Source: Mycobacterium sp. 852002-40037_SCH5390672
GTDB taxonomy: Bacteria > Actinomycetota > Actinomycetes > Mycobacteriales > Mycobacteriaceae
Reading direction: 5' to 3'
NCBI RefSeq assembly: GCF_001665875.1
Contig: NZ_LZTA01000059.1
Coordinates: forward strand, 1-64,000
Length of the DNA stretch: 64,000 nucleotides
Position 1 is the stretch's first letter. Each line of letters starts with the position of its first letter. Positions 51,672 to 59,737 of the stretch are shown here, piece by piece. Made by a program: the position numbers and the translations under genes. Under the pieces are notes generated by a model that made no database searches, was not told the DNA's origin, and saw nothing but the letters and a program-made list of their open reading frames with translations.

Positions 51672-52742
51672 CTAAAAGCCTTGGTCGACATGCTCAGGTC
51701 GGCCGGTTTGGTGGTCGGCGTCGTCAGTCCCAGATCCCGTGATGAAATTCGCCGCAATGGAAGGTCGCTTGCCATCGCGAACATCGAGAACGCTGCGCGC
51801 CGCCGCGAGTTCGATCTGGCGGCGCACCTCGCGGACCGCCGAACCCAGGTGGGGAGTGAACACGGTGCGGTCGTGCGCGAGAAGTTCAGCGGGAATGTGT
51901 CGGGGCCGGTCTCGATCTGACCAGTCCTCAAAAGCGAACACATCGGCCGCATAGCCGCCCAGGTGGTCCGTCATTAGGGATCGGGCTACGGCATCTTCGT
52001 CCACCACCGACCCGCGGCCCACATTGACCAACAATGTCCCGCGGGGAAGTCGCCCCAACGCCGCCGGTCCGATGAGGTGGCGGGTGTGGTCGGTGAGCGG
52101 CGCCGTAACCACCACGGCGGTACTGTCCGTCAGCAGCGTCTCGAGCGGCACTGCTCGTGCTCCGAGCTCTTTCGCGCCGGCGACTGGTAGCGGCGTCGGG
52201 TCGGTATACAGCAATTGCGCGTCGAATGCTCGCAGTCGATGAGCGACCGCCTGCCCGACCGCCCCCATGCCCACGATCCCGATCTGCCTGCCGGCCAGTC
52301 CACCACCATAAAGTTCGGGCCGCCAGCCACGATGTTGCCCCGACCGGACGATGCTGTCGCCCGCGAGAAGGTGGCGGTCCAGCGCGATCAACAGGCCGAC
52401 CGCGAGATCGGCAGTCGCGCCGGTGAGCAGGTCTTCGACATAGCTCACCCAGATGCCACGCGCCGTGCACGCGTCGACGTCGATGTTGTCGTAACCCTTG
52501 AGCGCGCCGGCCACTATCCGCAGCCGAGGACTGTGTTGTAGTAACTCCTCGTCGATGTGGTCGGGCATGAACACCACCAGCGCGTCAGCATCGCGGCATC
52601 TGCTGAGCAATTCGTCTCGCGTGGGACTGTTGGATGTCTGATTGGCCGAGACTTCGCACGATTGGCCCAACAGGTCAAGCACGTCGGCGTGAACCCGATG
52701 GGTGATGACGACCCGAAAGGGCTGCGGGTGAGTCGTATTCAT
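51672..52742 (-). CDS. ptxD: Phosphite dehydrogenase PtxD
   Basis: A 356-residue NAD-dependent D-2-hydroxyacid dehydrogenase-fold enzyme predicted to oxidise phosphite to phosphate. The Rossmann motif is GIVGMGAVG (158-163), with Asp181 ending the second strand as for NAD preference. Compared with P. stutzeri PtxD as remembered, all key residues occur with a constant shift of six: Met59, Lys82, Trp140, Tyr145, Arg243, Glu272, His298, Ser301, Arg307. PtxD-specific strings ALKGYDNIDVDACTARGIW and GGYAADVFAFEDWSDRDRP are kept; general 2-hydroxyacid dehydrogenases differ there. The start overlaps the permease stop by 4 bases. It is last in a transporter-dehydrogenase operon, the classical ptxABCD order. 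Confidence 0.93.
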   Translation of the reverse strand: MNTTHPQPFRVVITHRVHADVLDLLGQSCEVSANQTSNSPTRDELLSRCRDADALVVFMPDHIDEELLQHSPRLRIVAGALKGYDNIDVDACTARGIWVSYVEDLLTGATADLAVGLLIALDRHLLAGDSIVRSGQHRGWRPELYGGGLAGRQIGIVGMGAVGQAVAHRLRAFDAQLLYTDPTPLPVAGAKELGARAVPLETLLTDSTAVVVTAPLTDHTRHLIGPAALGRLPRGTLLVNVGRGSVVDEDAVARSLMTDHLGGYAADVFAFEDWSDRDRPRHIPAELLAHDRTVFTPHLGSAVREVRRQIELAAARSVLDVRDGKRPSIAANFITGSGTDDADHQTGRPEHVDQGF

Positions 52743-53578
52743 ACGAACCGGCTTCGTAACCAGCCGCTCAGGCTATCCACGACGGTGACTGTTGCCAAGA
52801 TGACCAGCATGATCGCGCAAACCTGCCGGTACTCGAGGACCCGCAGCGCGGCCATGAGTTGGAAGCCAATGCCGCCGGCGCCGACCAGTCCGAGCACGGT
52901 CGAGGCCCGAAAGTTGTACTCCCAGCGGTAGATTGACACGTCCGCTAATTGCGGCAGCACTTGCGGCAGAAACCCGTGCGCGATGACCTGGGCCGGACGC
53001 GCTCCTACCGCGCGTGCGGCTTCAACCGGGGCGGGGCTGACGTGTTCGATGGCTTCGGCATAGAACTTGCCCACCATGCCTACCGAGTGCAGCCCTAGCG
53101 CCAGCACCCCGGGCAATGCCCCGAAGCCGACGGCGGCCACGAATACGATCCCCATGATGAGTTCAGGTATCGCGCGAAGGCCATTCAGCATCGTTCGGGC
53201 GAGGTGGTACACCAGCGGGTGCGGCGTCGTGTTGCGGGCGGCAGCGAGTCCAAGCGGAAATGACAGGACAATCGCGATGAAGGTTCCTGCCACGCTCATT
53301 GCCATCGTGTCCAGCAGCGGCGCGAGCCAGGAACCGGCGCGGCTGAAGTCCGGGGGCCACATCTCACCGATCAGCGAAAACACCGCCGGGACCCCGTCGT
53401 TCAGCCGGCGAGCGTCCAGAAGTCCGGTATAGGCGCAGCAGCCGAGCACGGCCGCGACTACCGCCACAACAACGAGGATGAAACGGACACGTCGGCGTAG
53501 CTCAAGGCGCACGATGGCCGCATACTCGGCGTTCACGACCTCGGGGTTCAGCCGAGCGCGCCGCGCTGCAACCGTCAT
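52739..53578 (-). CDS. ptxC: Phosphite/phosphonate ABC transporter permease (PtxC/PhnE-like)
   Basis: A PhnE-family inner-membrane permease of 279 residues. After a hydrophilic N-terminus come a membrane helix (RFILVVVAVVAAVLGCCAYTG) and a core with WLAPLLDTMAMSVAGTFIAI, the ATPase-contacting loop PAPVEAARAVGARPAQVIAH then GFLPQVLPQ, and the signature RWEYNFRASTVLGLVGAGGI typical of phosphonate/phosphite permeases. The ATG overlaps the ptxB stop by 4 bases, and the stop overlaps ptxD by 4, so the four genes are coupled. Confidence 0.9.
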   Translation of the reverse strand: MTVAARRARLNPEVVNAEYAAIVRLELRRRVRFILVVVAVVAAVLGCCAYTGLLDARRLNDGVPAVFSLIGEMWPPDFSRAGSWLAPLLDTMAMSVAGTFIAIVLSFPLGLAAARNTTPHPLVYHLARTMLNGLRAIPELIMGIVFVAAVGFGALPGVLALGLHSVGMVGKFYAEAIEHVSPAPVEAARAVGARPAQVIAHGFLPQVLPQLADVSIYRWEYNFRASTVLGLVGAGGIGFQLMAALRVLEYRQVCAIMLVILATVTVVDSLSGWLRSRFV

Positions 53579-54456
53579 CGGCTGAGTGAATTGAGGTCAA
53601 GCCCCAGCTGTGTGCTCAGCTGCCTAACCGCGTCGTAGTCCGCATCCGTCACCGGCGCAAAGGCGACTGCCTTGAACGGCTTGAGCACCGCGGGATCCTG
53701 AAGGGCCAGAAAGGCGTTCGCGATGGAGGTCTTGAGCGCCGGGTCCAGATCGCTTCGCATCGTCCAGGGGTAGTTCGGGTATGGCTTCGACTCGGCGACG
53801 ACCCTCACCTTGGCCGCATCTATCGTGCCCTTTTGCACCAAGGTCTCGAAGATCGGTTTGCTGATGCCTCCGCCCGCGGCGTTGCCGTTCTGCACCGCTA
53901 AAGCGACCGCGTCGTGAGCGCCGACGAACTGCTCCTGGTAGTTCTGCCCGGCCCGCAATCCCTGGTCTGCCAGCATCGATTTCGGGATGAGGTGGCTTGA
54001 GGTGCTGGCCGGGTCCCCGTAGGCCATCGTTTTGCCCTTCAGGTCGGCAATTGTGTTGATGCCCTGGCTGACATTGCCGATCACCAGCGCGTGGTACACC
54101 GGCGGCCCACCGCGCTCCTCGACGACGGCGGCAAAGGGTTCGATGCCGGGGTCTTTCGATCTTGCGAGGACATAGGACAACGGGCCGAAGTATGCCAGCT
54201 CCAGTCGTCCGTGCCGCATGGCCTCGATCATCGACGAGTAGTCCGTGGTGACCACCAATTCGATTTGCTTACCGAGTTTCGATTCCAGGTAATTCTTCAG
54301 CGGTTGGTTGTTCTGGATCACTGTGTTGGCATTTTCGTCGGGCAGCAACGCAACTCGCAGTAACGACGGATTAGGCGCCGTCTGGCTGTGGGAGCTTCCA
54401 CAAGCGGCGAGGACGATCGCAAGCAGTGCGGTTATCAAGATGCGCGCGGCCTTCAT
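53575..54456 (-). CDS. ptxB: Phosphite-binding lipoprotein (PtxB/PhnD-like)
   Basis: A 293-residue periplasmic-type binding protein. The lipobox LAAC puts the lipidated Cys at residue 19, as required in a mycobacterium. PhnD-family features are LRVALLPDENANTVIQNN, then TTDYSSMIEAMRHGRLELAY and FGPLSYVLARSKDPGIEPFA, the ligand loop YGDPASTSSHLIPK and VGAHDAVALAVQNGNAAGGG. The Ser/Thr-rich loops and Tyr are those that hold the oxyanion in PtxB, HtxB and PhnD. Phosphite, rather than phosphonate or hypophosphite, is inferred from the ptxD partner. The ATG shares one base with the ptxA stop (TGATG). Confidence 0.9.
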   Translation of the reverse strand: MKAARILITALLAIVLAACGSSHSQTAPNPSLLRVALLPDENANTVIQNNQPLKNYLESKLGKQIELVVTTDYSSMIEAMRHGRLELAYFGPLSYVLARSKDPGIEPFAAVVEERGGPPVYHALVIGNVSQGINTIADLKGKTMAYGDPASTSSHLIPKSMLADQGLRAGQNYQEQFVGAHDAVALAVQNGNAAGGGISKPIFETLVQKGTIDAAKVRVVAESKPYPNYPWTMRSDLDPALKTSIANAFLALQDPAVLKPFKAVAFAPVTDADYDAVRQLSTQLGLDLNSLSR

Positions 54457-55220
54457 CAGGATTCCTTTGTCGTCGGAGCTGTCGGGGAGTTGTCGGTATG
54501 GCGATAGATCCGGTCGATCTGGGTCGAGTCGATCTCGCTGGGCGGTGCGTCGGCGATCAGGCGGCCGGCGGACAGCCCGACTATGCGATCGGCGAAGCGT
54601 CGCGCGAGCTCCACCTGGTGCAGACTGACCACGGCGGTGATGCCGTCCTGTTGGCAGATGTCGCGGAGCATGCTCAAGACGCTGATGGCGGTTTCCGGGT
54701 CGAGGCTGGCCACCGGCTCGTCCGCGAGGACGATGTCGGGTTGCTGGGTCAGCGCACGGGCGATACCTACCCGCTGTTGCTCGCCGCCGCTGAGCCGATC
54801 CGCGCGAACCATGGCTTTCGTCAACAGTCCGACGCGATCGAGAGCCGCCAGCGCGCGGTACGTCTCAGTGCGATTTGTCCGCCAAAACCCCTGCAGGACA
54901 CCGGTTGACGCCATGCATCCGAGCAGGGCATTGCGCAACGCGGTGTGACGACCGATCAGCTGATGTTGTTGAAAAATCATGCCGGTACGCCGCCGATGTG
55001 CACGAATACTCGAGCTGCTGTTAAGAGGGCCGATGCCGGCCACTTCAATGTGTCCGCTGGTCGGGGTGACCAAATGATTCATACACCGCAGCAGGGTCGA
55101 TTTGCCGGCCCCTGACGGGCCGAGCAAGACGGTGAAGCTGCCCGCCGGGAATCCGATAGTCAGCGGGTGCAACGCGATGGTGGCCTCGTAACGCACACTC
55201 ACGTCGTATAGCTGGATCAC
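54456..55220 (-). CDS. ptxA: Phosphite ABC transporter ATPase (PtxA/PhnC-like)
   Basis: A 254-residue ATP-binding subunit. Walker A is GPSGAGKST, the Q-loop region is GMIFQQHQLIGRHTALRNAL, the signature is LSGGEQQRVGIARAL, Walker B is DIVLADEPVASLDPE, and the H-loop His is in VVSLHQVELARRF. The pattern is that of the PhnC family. GTG at 55220 is preceded by TTGGAGGACG, which leaves a short but usable spacing. It is the first gene of ptxABCD. Upstream is a 269-base gap shared with a divergent oxidoreductase gene. No LysR-type ptxE regulator is present in this window. Confidence 0.92.
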   Translation of the reverse strand: MIQLYDVSVRYEATIALHPLTIGFPAGSFTVLLGPSGAGKSTLLRCMNHLVTPTSGHIEVAGIGPLNSSSSIRAHRRRTGMIFQQHQLIGRHTALRNALLGCMASTGVLQGFWRTNRTETYRALAALDRVGLLTKAMVRADRLSGGEQQRVGIARALTQQPDIVLADEPVASLDPETAISVLSMLRDICQQDGITAVVSLHQVELARRFADRIVGLSAGRLIADAPPSEIDSTQIDRIYRHTDNSPTAPTTKES

Positions 55221-55489
55221 CGTCCTCCAAGACCCCGATCGAGCGCGCTGATATTGGCACCGAACCCGGCGACGTGCCTACGCTACTTGACGAGTGCGGC
55301 TCGAAACACCCTCTTGTCAAAAGACTTTCGAACGGACGAGAAGTTAGTATCTGTACGCCGAGCGCCCCGATGTTGTTCATGCAGTGATCGTTTGGGGGTC
55401 GGTTGGCGTATACCTCTGGACGGTAGATTCCGGCGCCTTTGCGCGGGATACGACGCAGTCGACGCGGGGGCCCGACGTACGCTCCCACC
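55221..55489. promoter_or_regulatory. Divergent intergenic region, probable ptx promoter
   Basis: The 269 bases between ptxA and the LLM oxidoreductase gene are clearly richer in A+T than the flanking genes. On the minus strand a perfect TTGACA lies at 55315-55320, but I see no -10 at the ideal spacing. AT-rich candidate -10 strings (GATACTAACT, GTATAC) lie further upstream. The region should hold both promoters and any phosphate-responsive (RegX3-type) site; I could not pick one out with confidence. Confidence 0.4.
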
Positions 55490-56512
55490 ATGCACGTCGA
55501 CGCGATGACGATTCCCCAGCCGCTCGGCCACATCGGTGAGCTTGCCCGGCGGACACAATCCGCCGGGTTCTCCGGTTTGTTGTTCACCGAGACCGGCCGC
55601 ACCGCATACCTGAACGCCGCCGTGGCGTCGCAGGCCGCGCCCGATCTCGAATTGTCGACGGGCGTCGCAGTGGCCTTTCCGCGCAGTCCCTTCGTCACGG
55701 CCGCCGCGGCGTGGGAACTGCAGGAGGCAACGAAAGGGAAGTTCCGGCTGGGCCTGGGAACGCAGGTGCGCACCCACGTGGTGCGACGTTACGGCACGGC
55801 CTTCGAGCGGCCCGGACCCCGGCTACGCGACTACTTACTCGCCGTGAAGGCGTGTTTCGCGGCTTTCCGGTCCGGGACCCTCGACCACCACGGCGACTTT
55901 TACGATCTCGACTTCATCACCCCGCAGTGGAGCCCGGGACCCATCGACGCTCCCGATCCCAAAGTCGATATCGCAGCGGTCAATCCGTGGATGCTGCGGA
56001 TGGCGGGCGAAGTGGCAGACGGGGTTCACGTCCATCCGATCGGTGAACCGGGCTACCTGGCCCGCCACGTCCTACCGACGGTCGGCGAAGGGGCGGCGAA
56101 AGCGGGTCGTTCAGCGTCGGACCTCGCGATCATCGTGCCCGTCATGACGGTCGTCGGCGACAGTGATGAAGAGCGTGACAAGCAGCGCGAAATCGTGCGC
56201 GCCAGCATGGCCTTCTACGGCAGCACGCCCAACTACGCGTTCATCTGGGATGAGGCGGGTTTCGAAGGCACGACCGCCCGGATAAGGGAGAAGCAGAAGG
56301 CCGGAGACTTCGCCGGCATGGCCGCCCAGGTCAGCGATGATCACATCGCGGTTTTCGCCACCGAGTCGACCTGGGAGGGGTTGGCCGATGCGCTGACCGA
56401 GAAATACGCCGGGACCGCAACGCGGTTGGTGCTGTACAACTCCGTTGCCGATCAGGAGCGCTTCGAGCGGTACGGCGAGGTTGCCCGCCGGATACAAGCG
56501 GTCAGCGGCTGA
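55490..56512 (+). CDS. LLM-class F420-dependent oxidoreductase (TIGR03617 type)
   Basis: A luciferase-like monooxygenase-fold enzyme of 340 residues, expected to use F420. TIM-barrel segments are HIGELARRTQSAGFSGLLFT, AVAFPRSPFVTAAAAWELQE, KFRLGLGTQVRTHVVRRYG (F420-site GxGxQ) and VNPWMLRMAGEVADGVHVHP. The ATG at 55490 begins directly with the first strand (MHVDAMTIPQ). The last 11 bases overlap the convergent NRAMP gene. The substrate is unknown. Being divergent from ptxABCD does not itself imply a shared role. Confidence 0.9.
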   Translation: MHVDAMTIPQPLGHIGELARRTQSAGFSGLLFTETGRTAYLNAAVASQAAPDLELSTGVAVAFPRSPFVTAAAAWELQEATKGKFRLGLGTQVRTHVVRRYGTAFERPGPRLRDYLLAVKACFAAFRSGTLDHHGDFYDLDFITPQWSPGPIDAPDPKVDIAAVNPWMLRMAGEVADGVHVHPIGEPGYLARHVLPTVGEGAAKAGRSASDLAIIVPVMTVVGDSDEERDKQREIVRASMAFYGSTPNYAFIWDEAGFEGTTARIREKQKAGDFAGMAAQVSDDHIAVFATESTWEGLADALTEKYAGTATRLVLYNSVADQERFERYGEVARRIQAVSG

Positions 56513-58181
56513 GCTGGACGGCTTTGACCACCAGAAGCAACGCCCCGACAACCAAATAGGCGCGCAGGGCGATCATCGCGAGTCGGGTCCCGGCCGACCA
56601 GGTGACCGGTTCGAGCAGTGCCAGCGGCGGCATGCGCCAGGTGCTGCGATCGACGCCGCGGGCCGGAAGCTGGGGCTGGGGTCGCGAAGGCTGCCGGCGA
56701 GCCAGCAAGCGCAGCACCGGTGCCGCGGCCGCCGCGAGGATGACCAGGGTCAGCGTCAGGTAGCCCGCGACCGCGACGACATCGAGGTCCGGAAACAGCG
56801 TGGTAGCCATCAGGATCCCCGACAGCAGTAGCAGGACGCCGACGATCAGCCCGGCGGCCCAGTTGAGCCAGGCCCGATTGACCCAGGGCCCCAACACTTC
56901 TCGGTCGTTGCACAGCAGCAGCAGAAACACGCTGGCGCTGGGCAACAATAGGCCGGCGAGGGCCTGAACGGCGGTGGTGATCAACCCGAGCGGGGCGCCG
57001 GGAATCAGCACGATCGCCGCGGCCAGCGCCACCATCGCGGTATAGGACAGGTAGAACTGTTTGGCGTCGGCGAAGCCGCGGTGCAGCGAGTGCTTCAGTC
57101 CGAACACGTCGCCGAAGGCGTAGCTGGTGGCCAGAGTCACCGCCGCGGCCCCGATGATCGAGGCGTCCATCAGCACGATGGCGAAGATCGAGCCGAGTAC
57201 CGGGCGGTGCTCGCCCAGCAGATGCGCCGTAGCACCGGCGTCGGTGAAGCCGCCAATGGTGTTGGTGGAGCGGGCCGCCCATTCGCCGGTCATCATCAGC
57301 GCGGCCGCGCCGACCACCACCACGAAGGCGCCCAGCACCGTGTCCGCGCGTTCGTAGCCCATGAACCGGGGCGTGATGCGCTTGTCGACGACGTTGGACT
57401 GCTGAAAAAACAGCTGCCACGGTGCCACGGTGGTGCCGACGATGGCGATGATCAGCAGCACCGCATCCGAGCTGATCCCACCCGAAATGCCAGGCACGAC
57501 AAATGACTTCGCCGCATGTCCCCATTGCGGGTGTGACATGAGCAGCATCGGGATCTGCAGCAGCGTGACGGCGATGAAAACGAACATGGCCCGCTCCCAT
57601 CGACGGAAGCTGCCGCTGGCCATGATCGCCACCAACGCCACCGCCGAGATCGGTACCACAACGTATTTGGAGACGCCGATATATTCGGCGGCCAGGCTGA
57701 TGCCGATGAACTCGGTGACGATCGTCAAGAAGTTGAGCAGGAACAGGTCGCCGACCGAAAACCAGCCCCAGCCGCGGCCGAAGCGTTCGTTGATCAGCCG
57801 GGCGTGTCCAACCCCGGTGACCGCGCCGAGCCGGACCACCATTTCCTGGTTGACGATGAGCACGGGGATCAGCAGCAGCAGCACCCACAGCAGTGAGTAG
57901 CCGTAGTTCTGGCCGGCTTGGGCGTAGGTGGCAACCCCGCCCGCATCGTTGTCGCCGACCATCACGATGATTCCCGGTCCGACGATCGCGAGCAGGGTCA
58001 GCAGCCGGGTCCGCCAGGTTCGGGCATGCTCGGCTTCCCCGACGCTGATGCGCCCGAACGCGCCCTCGATATCGCCCAGGTGCGCGCTGTCGAGCACCGC
58101 GGTGCGCCGTGTTTGCGTCGGCTCGGAGCGCTGAACTTCCTGCGCGTCGGACCGGGTGGTGTTCTCCCCGCCGGAGCTCAC
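56502..58181 (-). CDS. Non-canonical NRAMP-family divalent metal transporter
   Basis: A 559-residue membrane protein with about 11-12 helices. The first helix reads GPGIIVMVGDNDAGGVATYA. Aligned to the NRAMP motif DPGN it keeps Asp79 but has Ala and Gly82 in place of Pro and Asn. Helix 6 reads GTTVAPWQLFFQQSN, so the metal-selecting Met of MPH is Ala253. These changes are like those of NRAMP-related magnesium transporters and argue against an MntH-type Mn/Fe role. The GTG at 58181 overlaps the stop of the MgtE-N/CBS gene by 4 bases (GTGA), supporting a shared magnesium function. An N-terminal cytosolic extension of about 55 residues precedes helix 1. Confidence 0.82.
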   Translation of the reverse strand: MSSGGENTTRSDAQEVQRSEPTQTRRTAVLDSAHLGDIEGAFGRISVGEAEHARTWRTRLLTLLAIVGPGIIVMVGDNDAGGVATYAQAGQNYGYSLLWVLLLLIPVLIVNQEMVVRLGAVTGVGHARLINERFGRGWGWFSVGDLFLLNFLTIVTEFIGISLAAEYIGVSKYVVVPISAVALVAIMASGSFRRWERAMFVFIAVTLLQIPMLLMSHPQWGHAAKSFVVPGISGGISSDAVLLIIAIVGTTVAPWQLFFQQSNVVDKRITPRFMGYERADTVLGAFVVVVGAAALMMTGEWAARSTNTIGGFTDAGATAHLLGEHRPVLGSIFAIVLMDASIIGAAAVTLATSYAFGDVFGLKHSLHRGFADAKQFYLSYTAMVALAAAIVLIPGAPLGLITTAVQALAGLLLPSASVFLLLLCNDREVLGPWVNRAWLNWAAGLIVGVLLLLSGILMATTLFPDLDVVAVAGYLTLTLVILAAAAAPVLRLLARRQPSRPQPQLPARGVDRSTWRMPPLALLEPVTWSAGTRLAMIALRAYLVVGALLLVVKAVQLSR

Positions 58182-59515
58182 TGGGCGCTACCTGTGCCCG
58201 GCGGCGCGTCACGGTCGTCGGCGGCGGTGATTTCGCGGATGGGGCGCGGTGCGGGTTCCCGGCGGCGCCAGTCTTCGGGAATGGTCGCCTCCAGCACGTC
58301 GTCGACGGTCACCACCCCGAGTAGGCGGTCCTGCTCGTCCACGACGGGGATGGAGTAGAGATTGAAATCGGCCATCAGCAGGGCGATGTCCGTCAGATCC
58401 GCGTCGGCGTTGACCCGCACGGGGTCTGAATCCATCAGGGCAGCAAGGGTTTCAGCGGGATCGACCTGCAAAAGGGTGATCACCGAAACGACGCCGTCAA
58501 GACGTTTGTCCTCGTCGAGGACGTGCACCTTGATGAGGGCTTCCGGTTGTATGCTGCGCGATTCGGCGATCAGCGCCAATGCCTCGCCCGCGGTGGCGGT
58601 GGCCGAACATGTCACAGAGTCGACATTCATCAGCCCGCCGGCGCTTTCGGGATTGAATCCCATCAAGGTGATGACTTTGGTGCGTTGTGGCGCGGGCATC
58701 AGCTCGAGCACGCGCCGGCGCCGCGACTGGCGCAGGTCGGCGATCGCGTCGGCGGCATCGTCGGCGCGCATCCGGCCCAGCAGCGCGGCGACCTCGTTGT
58801 CCGGCATGCCGTTGAGCAGCCGGCTGGCCTTCTCCGGGTCCAGCTCTTCGAAGACGTCGGCTTCCAATTCCGGGTCGCTGTGCACCCGGTCGAGAATCTC
58901 GCCGCCCTCGGCTTTGTCCGCTTCCTCGAGAAGATCGGCGATCTCGGCGGCCTTGAGGTCGCCGAATCGGTCCGACAGACGCCGGACGGCATCGGAGCGG
59001 GCGTGGCCGATCAGCGGCTCGAACGCCTTCCAATCGCGAGCCGCGTGCCCGCCCGAATGCTTGATCAGCCCGAACAATCGCGGTGGACGGCGGGTGTCCA
59101 GGCGGGTCACCATCCAGCCCTCGCCGGTCTGTTCCAGCTCCACGTCGTAGGCGCGCACCAGCTCGACAGTGGCCACGTCGATCAACCGATGGCCCAACAC
59201 GTCGGTGCGTAACAGCACCTCACCCTCGCGGCGTTCGAACCCCCGAAGGTCAACCTTGTTCTTGGTCAACAGAACTCGGTCCACGGAGTATGCCTCAATG
59301 GATTTGTCGCCGATGAAGACCCGGCGTCCGCCGACCCCCGCCACGATCCCGGCCACCAGCGGATACTCCTCGGCTCCTCGCAGCCGCACGATCACGTCCT
59401 CGACCCGCCCGACCGTTTCGCCGGAGCGCGCCAGCACTGGCGCGCGCAACAACTGCGAGAGGTGGATGACCGGCTGCCCGGCGCGCGGCTTGGACGCCTT
59501 TTCCGATGTGCCCAC
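58178..59515 (-). CDS. PRC-barrel / MgtE-N / CBS-domain protein without membrane part
   Basis: A cytosolic protein of 445 residues. PRC-barrel-like segments are at about 17-140 (VLARSGETVGRVEDVIVRLR; LLRTDVLGHRLIDVATVELV). An MgtE N-terminal superhelical domain lies at about 170-290 (LLEEADKAEGGEILDRVHSD; LLNGMPDNEVAALLGRM), and a CBS pair at about 300-420 (LIKVHVLDEDKRLDGVVSVI; LYSIPVVDEQDRLLGVVTVD). This equals the Mg2+-sensing cytosolic part of MgtE, but the channel domain is absent. The downstream, overlapping NRAMP-like gene probably supplies the membrane part, making this its magnesium-sensing gate. GTG at 59515 has GAGGAGGG five bases upstream. Confidence 0.88.
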   Translation of the reverse strand: MGTSEKASKPRAGQPVIHLSQLLRAPVLARSGETVGRVEDVIVRLRGAEEYPLVAGIVAGVGGRRVFIGDKSIEAYSVDRVLLTKNKVDLRGFERREGEVLLRTDVLGHRLIDVATVELVRAYDVELEQTGEGWMVTRLDTRRPPRLFGLIKHSGGHAARDWKAFEPLIGHARSDAVRRLSDRFGDLKAAEIADLLEEADKAEGGEILDRVHSDPELEADVFEELDPEKASRLLNGMPDNEVAALLGRMRADDAADAIADLRQSRRRRVLELMPAPQRTKVITLMGFNPESAGGLMNVDSVTCSATATAGEALALIAESRSIQPEALIKVHVLDEDKRLDGVVSVITLLQVDPAETLAALMDSDPVRVNADADLTDIALLMADFNLYSIPVVDEQDRLLGVVTVDDVLEATIPEDWRRREPAPRPIREITAADDRDAPPGTGSAQ

Positions 59516-59660
59516 GTATCCCTCCTCAAGGCGGTGCGACGACCGAACCCGCGGACAACCTACCTCGAAACCAGGAATGCGATGCCGTGTACGGCTTCAA
59601 ATCGGATCCACGGGTGGCACAAGCATGGTCGTGTGAGCGCCTCGGCGGCCAGAGCATACG

Positions 59661-59678
59661 CGCCCGTTGCAGCGGGCG
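59661..59678. terminator. Small hairpin between lipoprotein and MgtE-like genes
   Basis: CGCCCG-TTGCAG-CGGGCG (59661-59678), a perfect 6-base stem with a 6-base loop, lies downstream of the minus-strand lipoprotein gene and upstream of the MgtE-N/CBS gene. It is a possible terminator or leader element. I checked for a ykoK-type magnesium riboswitch in this 222-base gap and did not see one. Confidence 0.35.
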
Positions 59679-59737
59679 ACTACGGCCAATAGGTAAACAG
59701 CAGAAGGCGATTGGGATTCCGCGCCGCGCGACAGTTG

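Noticed and set aside
51672..55220. Base-composition evidence for recent transfer of ptxABCD.
   Set aside because: Counting a few 60-base lines by hand gave values overlapping those of htpG, so no compositional claim is made. A windowed GC and codon-usage calculation would be needed.
59516..59737. ykoK/M-box magnesium riboswitch before the MgtE-N/CBS gene.
   Set aside because: The expected conserved core could not be found. Only a 6-bp hairpin is present.
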